In this document: positions 16,005-17,622 of the stretch, piece after piece
Numbering within the stretch: position 1 is the stretch's first letter
How the letters are laid out: each line of letters begins with the position of its first letter
NCBI GenBank assembly: GCA_046481785.1
Contig: JAWOJF010000071.1
Coordinates: forward strand, 1 to 17,622
DNA from: JAWOJF01 sp046481785
GTDB taxonomy: Bacteria > Bacteroidota > Ignavibacteria > Ignavibacteriales > Ignavibacteriaceae
DNA: 17,622 bases
Direction: 5' to 3'
The notes under the pieces: generated by a model
Database searches by the model: none
Seen by the model: only the letters and a program-made list of their open reading frames with translations
Told to the model about the DNA's origin: nothing
Program-made: the position numbers and the translations under genes

Positions 16005-16616
16005 ATGAACTACGAAATGCTTGCCGCTTTTTCAATTGGAATGATCATTCTTGCAGCTACACCGGGTCCCGGAGTATTCGGCTCTATGTCTAAAGCCGTT
16101 GCTGAAGGTTATAAAGCTTCTCTCTACTTTATTGGGGGACTGGCATTAGGTGATGTAATGTTTTTTATTCTTGCACTTATAGGGATGTCAACCATTTCTA
16201 TAGTTATGGGAGAAATGTTTTTTATTATTAAAATTGCCGGCGGTCTTTATTTAATATATCTCGGCGTAAAAATGTTCAGAACTAAGAATCTCTCTGCTGC
16301 CGAAATAAAGGCTGAAAATAAAAGCGGGTTTAAAACATTTTTAGGCGGGCTGCTGCTTACATTAGGGAACCCCAAACCAATACTGTTTTATGCCAGTGTT
16401 GTTCCAACAATTATAAATATAAATGAAGTACGATTAATTGATGCATCCCTCATGATATTAACAATAACATCCGTCTTGTTTATTGTTCTTGGTACATACT
16501 GCTATTTTGCAAGTCTTTCCAGGAAACTGCTTGGGAACAAATCTGTACAATCAAAGGTAAATAAAACCGCCGGGGCAATAATGTGTGCAACCGGTACATA
16601 CATTGTAATAGAGTGA
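16005..16616 (+). CDS. LysE/RhtB-family exporter
   Basis: 203 residues, typical of the family, which exports amino acids and related amines across the inner membrane. It shows the conserved first-helix motif TPGPGVFGSMSKAVAEG, the second-helix segment FIGGLALGDVMFF, the loop helix IYLGVKMFRTKNLS and the GNPKPILFYASVVP motif in the second half. About six membrane segments can be drawn. The substrate cannot be read from sequence. Its place 78 bp downstream of aguA and in the same direction suggests export of an arginine-, agmatine- or putrescine-related compound, but that is inference from context. The ATG at 16005 fits the usual start just before the first helix; no strong ribosome binding site is visible. 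Confidence 0.9.
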   Translation: MNYEMLAAFSIGMIILAATPGPGVFGSMSKAVAEGYKASLYFIGGLALGDVMFFILALIGMSTISIVMGEMFFIIKIAGGLYLIYLGVKMFRTKNLSAAEIKAENKSGFKTFLGGLLLTLGNPKPILFYASVVPTIININEVRLIDASLMILTITSVLFIVLGTYCYFASLSRKLLGNKSVQSKVNKTAGAIMCATGTYIVIE

Positions 16617-16974
16617 CATTATAAATTCATTTTGAGACCATATCTGTAATATTTATAGCAAAAACATCCATAAAGAACCCAAAAATCCATTCGGAGACGA
16701 TACTTTACGGTATTATTCGAAAAAAGATCATCATTTAGTTAAATTTCAAATGATTTCGTTTCAGCTTAAATTTTTGGATACCTCTGACATCGGACCATTT
16801 CTAAAAGGCTTCTTTTTGAATTCTTTGAAATAACACAGAAAAACAGTATATTAAACATTGATTTTTAAAAAGGCATCTAACCATTACCTGCTCTGTTGCA
16901 ATCATTCATAAAACCGACCTCTGATTAGATAAACAATTTATTCTTTAGGTCTTAAAAAAAGGAAAAGTACATTA
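16617..16974. other. 358-bp AT-rich leader region of the helicase gene
   Basis: No convincing gene; a 27-codon ORF (starting MISFQLKFLD) has no ribosome binding site. Genes for cold-shock DEAD-box helicases often carry long structured 5' leaders, and part of this stretch may be one, but I see no strong hairpin or recognised riboswitch. AGGA at 16960-16963 is the ribosome binding site for the helicase. Confidence 0.4.
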
Positions 16975-17622
16975 ATGTCATTTGACAAACTGAATCTTAT
17001 AAAAACAATACACACAGCAGTTACTGCTGAAGGATATTCCAAACCTACTCCAATCCAGGCTCAGGCTATTCCGGTTATTCTGGAAAGAAAAGACCTTCTT
17101 GGCTGTGCACAGACAGGTACCGGTAAAACCGCAGCTTTTGCAATTCCCATTCTTCAGATTCTTAGTGAAAGCAGAGAAATTAAAAAGGATAAAAAATCAA
17201 TCAGAGCCCTCATACTTACACCAACAAGGGAACTGGCTGTACAAATTGGTGATAGTTTTAATACATATGGAAAACATACCGGGCTGCGTAATACTGTGGT
17301 TTACGGCGGAGTATCACAGCAAAAGCAAACCGATAAACTAAGAAAAGGTGTTGATATTCTTGTTGCTACTCCGGGCAGGCTTCTTGACCTGATGAACCAG
17401 GGATATATAAATCTTCAAAAAGTGGAAATGTTTGTTCTTGATGAAGCTGACCGTATGCTGGATATGGGTTTTATTGTCGATATAAAAACACACGCAGGAC
17501 GGATAGATCGGGAACCATGGCTTCAAGGACAGTCTGGTCGAGCATTTCAGATTCTGCCCGCTTCGAGAAGAACGCGCCTTCCTCAAGTTCCCTGCTCAGG
17601 GCTTCGCTGCTGGCGGGCTGTC
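16975..17622 (+). CDS. DEAD-box RNA helicase, 5' part; sequence diverges after codon 171
   Basis: The frame is open from ATG 16975 to the window end, so the gene is incomplete. AGGA lies 11 bases upstream. Motifs in order: Q motif (FDKLNLIKTI with YSKPTPIQAQAIP), motif I AQTGTGKT (45-52), Ia PTRELA, GG (YGGVS), Ib TPGRL, motif II DEAD (156-159) followed by RMLDMGF. These are the first RecA-like domain of a RhlE/CsdA-type ATP-dependent RNA helicase. After IVDIK (codon 171, about 17487) the family normally continues to motif III (SAT) within some 25 residues. Instead the frame reads THAGRIDREPWLQGQSGR and an arginine- and cysteine-rich tail, with no SAT and much higher G+C. The first 171 codons look genuine; the last 45 do not belong to the family. 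Confidence 0.9.
   Translation, partial: MSFDKLNLIKTIHTAVTAEGYSKPTPIQAQAIPVILERKDLLGCAQTGTGKTAAFAIPILQILSESREIKKDKKSIRALILTPTRELAVQIGDSFNTYGKHTGLRNTVVYGGVSQQKQTDKLRKGVDILVATPGRLLDLMNQGYINLQKVEMFVLDEADRMLDMGFIVDIKTHAGRIDREPWLQGQSGRAFQILPASRRTRLPQVPCSGLRCWRAV
17488..17622 (-). other. Foreign-looking G+C-rich tail with an open minus-strand frame
   Basis: By hand count 79 of 135 bases are G or C (about 58%), in contrast to the AT-rich rest of the window. On the minus strand a frame is open from 17620 down to a TAA at 17473-17471. It reads like protein (SSEALSRELEEGAFFSKRA, then ESEMLDQTVLEAMVPDLSV) with many third positions G or C, and its stop falls just past the presumed junction. I do not recognise the family. 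Either another replicon has been joined here by assembly or cloning, or an insertion begins. Confidence 0.5.

Noticed and set aside
16628..16720. Imperfect direct repeat (cattttgagaccata and cattcggagacgata) before the helicase gene
   Set aside because: Too few matching bases in AT-rich sequence to distinguish from chance.
17099..17341. 80-residue plus-strand ORF inside the helicase gene
   Set aside because: It is out of frame with the clear DEAD-box motifs that cover the same bases.

Overview
The window is an AT-rich, gene-dense piece of a bacterial chromosome. It probably comes from the FCB group, most likely an Ignavibacteria/Chlorobiota-type relative of Bacteroidetes. The main support is a secreted multidomain protein (2694-5177) that ends in a type IX secretion sorting domain of the 'FQNYPNPFNP' kind. 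Weak or absent Shine-Dalgarno sequences at several starts, a membrane-anchored AraC-type regulator and the low G+C also fit. Lineage is inferred from protein features only.

Layout. (1) 3-1250: 3' part of an ABC-F (Uup-like) ATPase gene whose start lies outside the window. (2) 1263-2411, minus strand: seven-helix membrane protein with a C-terminal AraC HTH domain, convergent with the ABC-F gene. (3) 2694-5177: large exported FG-GAP/ASPIC-UnbV/PKD/F5-8C/T9SS protein, divergent from the regulator; their shared 282-bp gap carries two copies of AAACACGTTT. (4) 5480-11062: mutS, a DUF1684 membrane-anchored protein, a type I-beta DAHP synthase and a prephenate dehydrogenase with an ACT domain, all co-oriented. 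The last two are the entry step of the shikimate pathway and the tyrosine branch. A short relic-like ORF and an AT-rich repeat lie between them. (5) 11063-11494: non-coding stretch with three small hairpins and a possible 29-residue membrane peptide. (6) 11495-13736: two adjacent exported proteins built almost entirely of 24-residue MORN_2/YwqK-type repeats. (7) 13868-16616: N-carbamoylputrescine amidase, agmatine deiminase and a LysE-family exporter; the first two convert agmatine to putrescine. (8) 16975-17622: start of a DEAD-box RNA helicase gene.

The DEAD-box reading frame loses family resemblance after codon 171, at about 17487. From there to the end the DNA is about 58% G+C and instead keeps an open, coding-like frame on the minus strand. 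This looks like a contig-end chimera or a recent insertion.

I found no CRISPR array, tRNA, rRNA, intact transposase or recognisable defence system. The parts least explained by known families are the repeat-protein pair, the paired operator-like decamers beside the regulator, and the foreign-looking tail.
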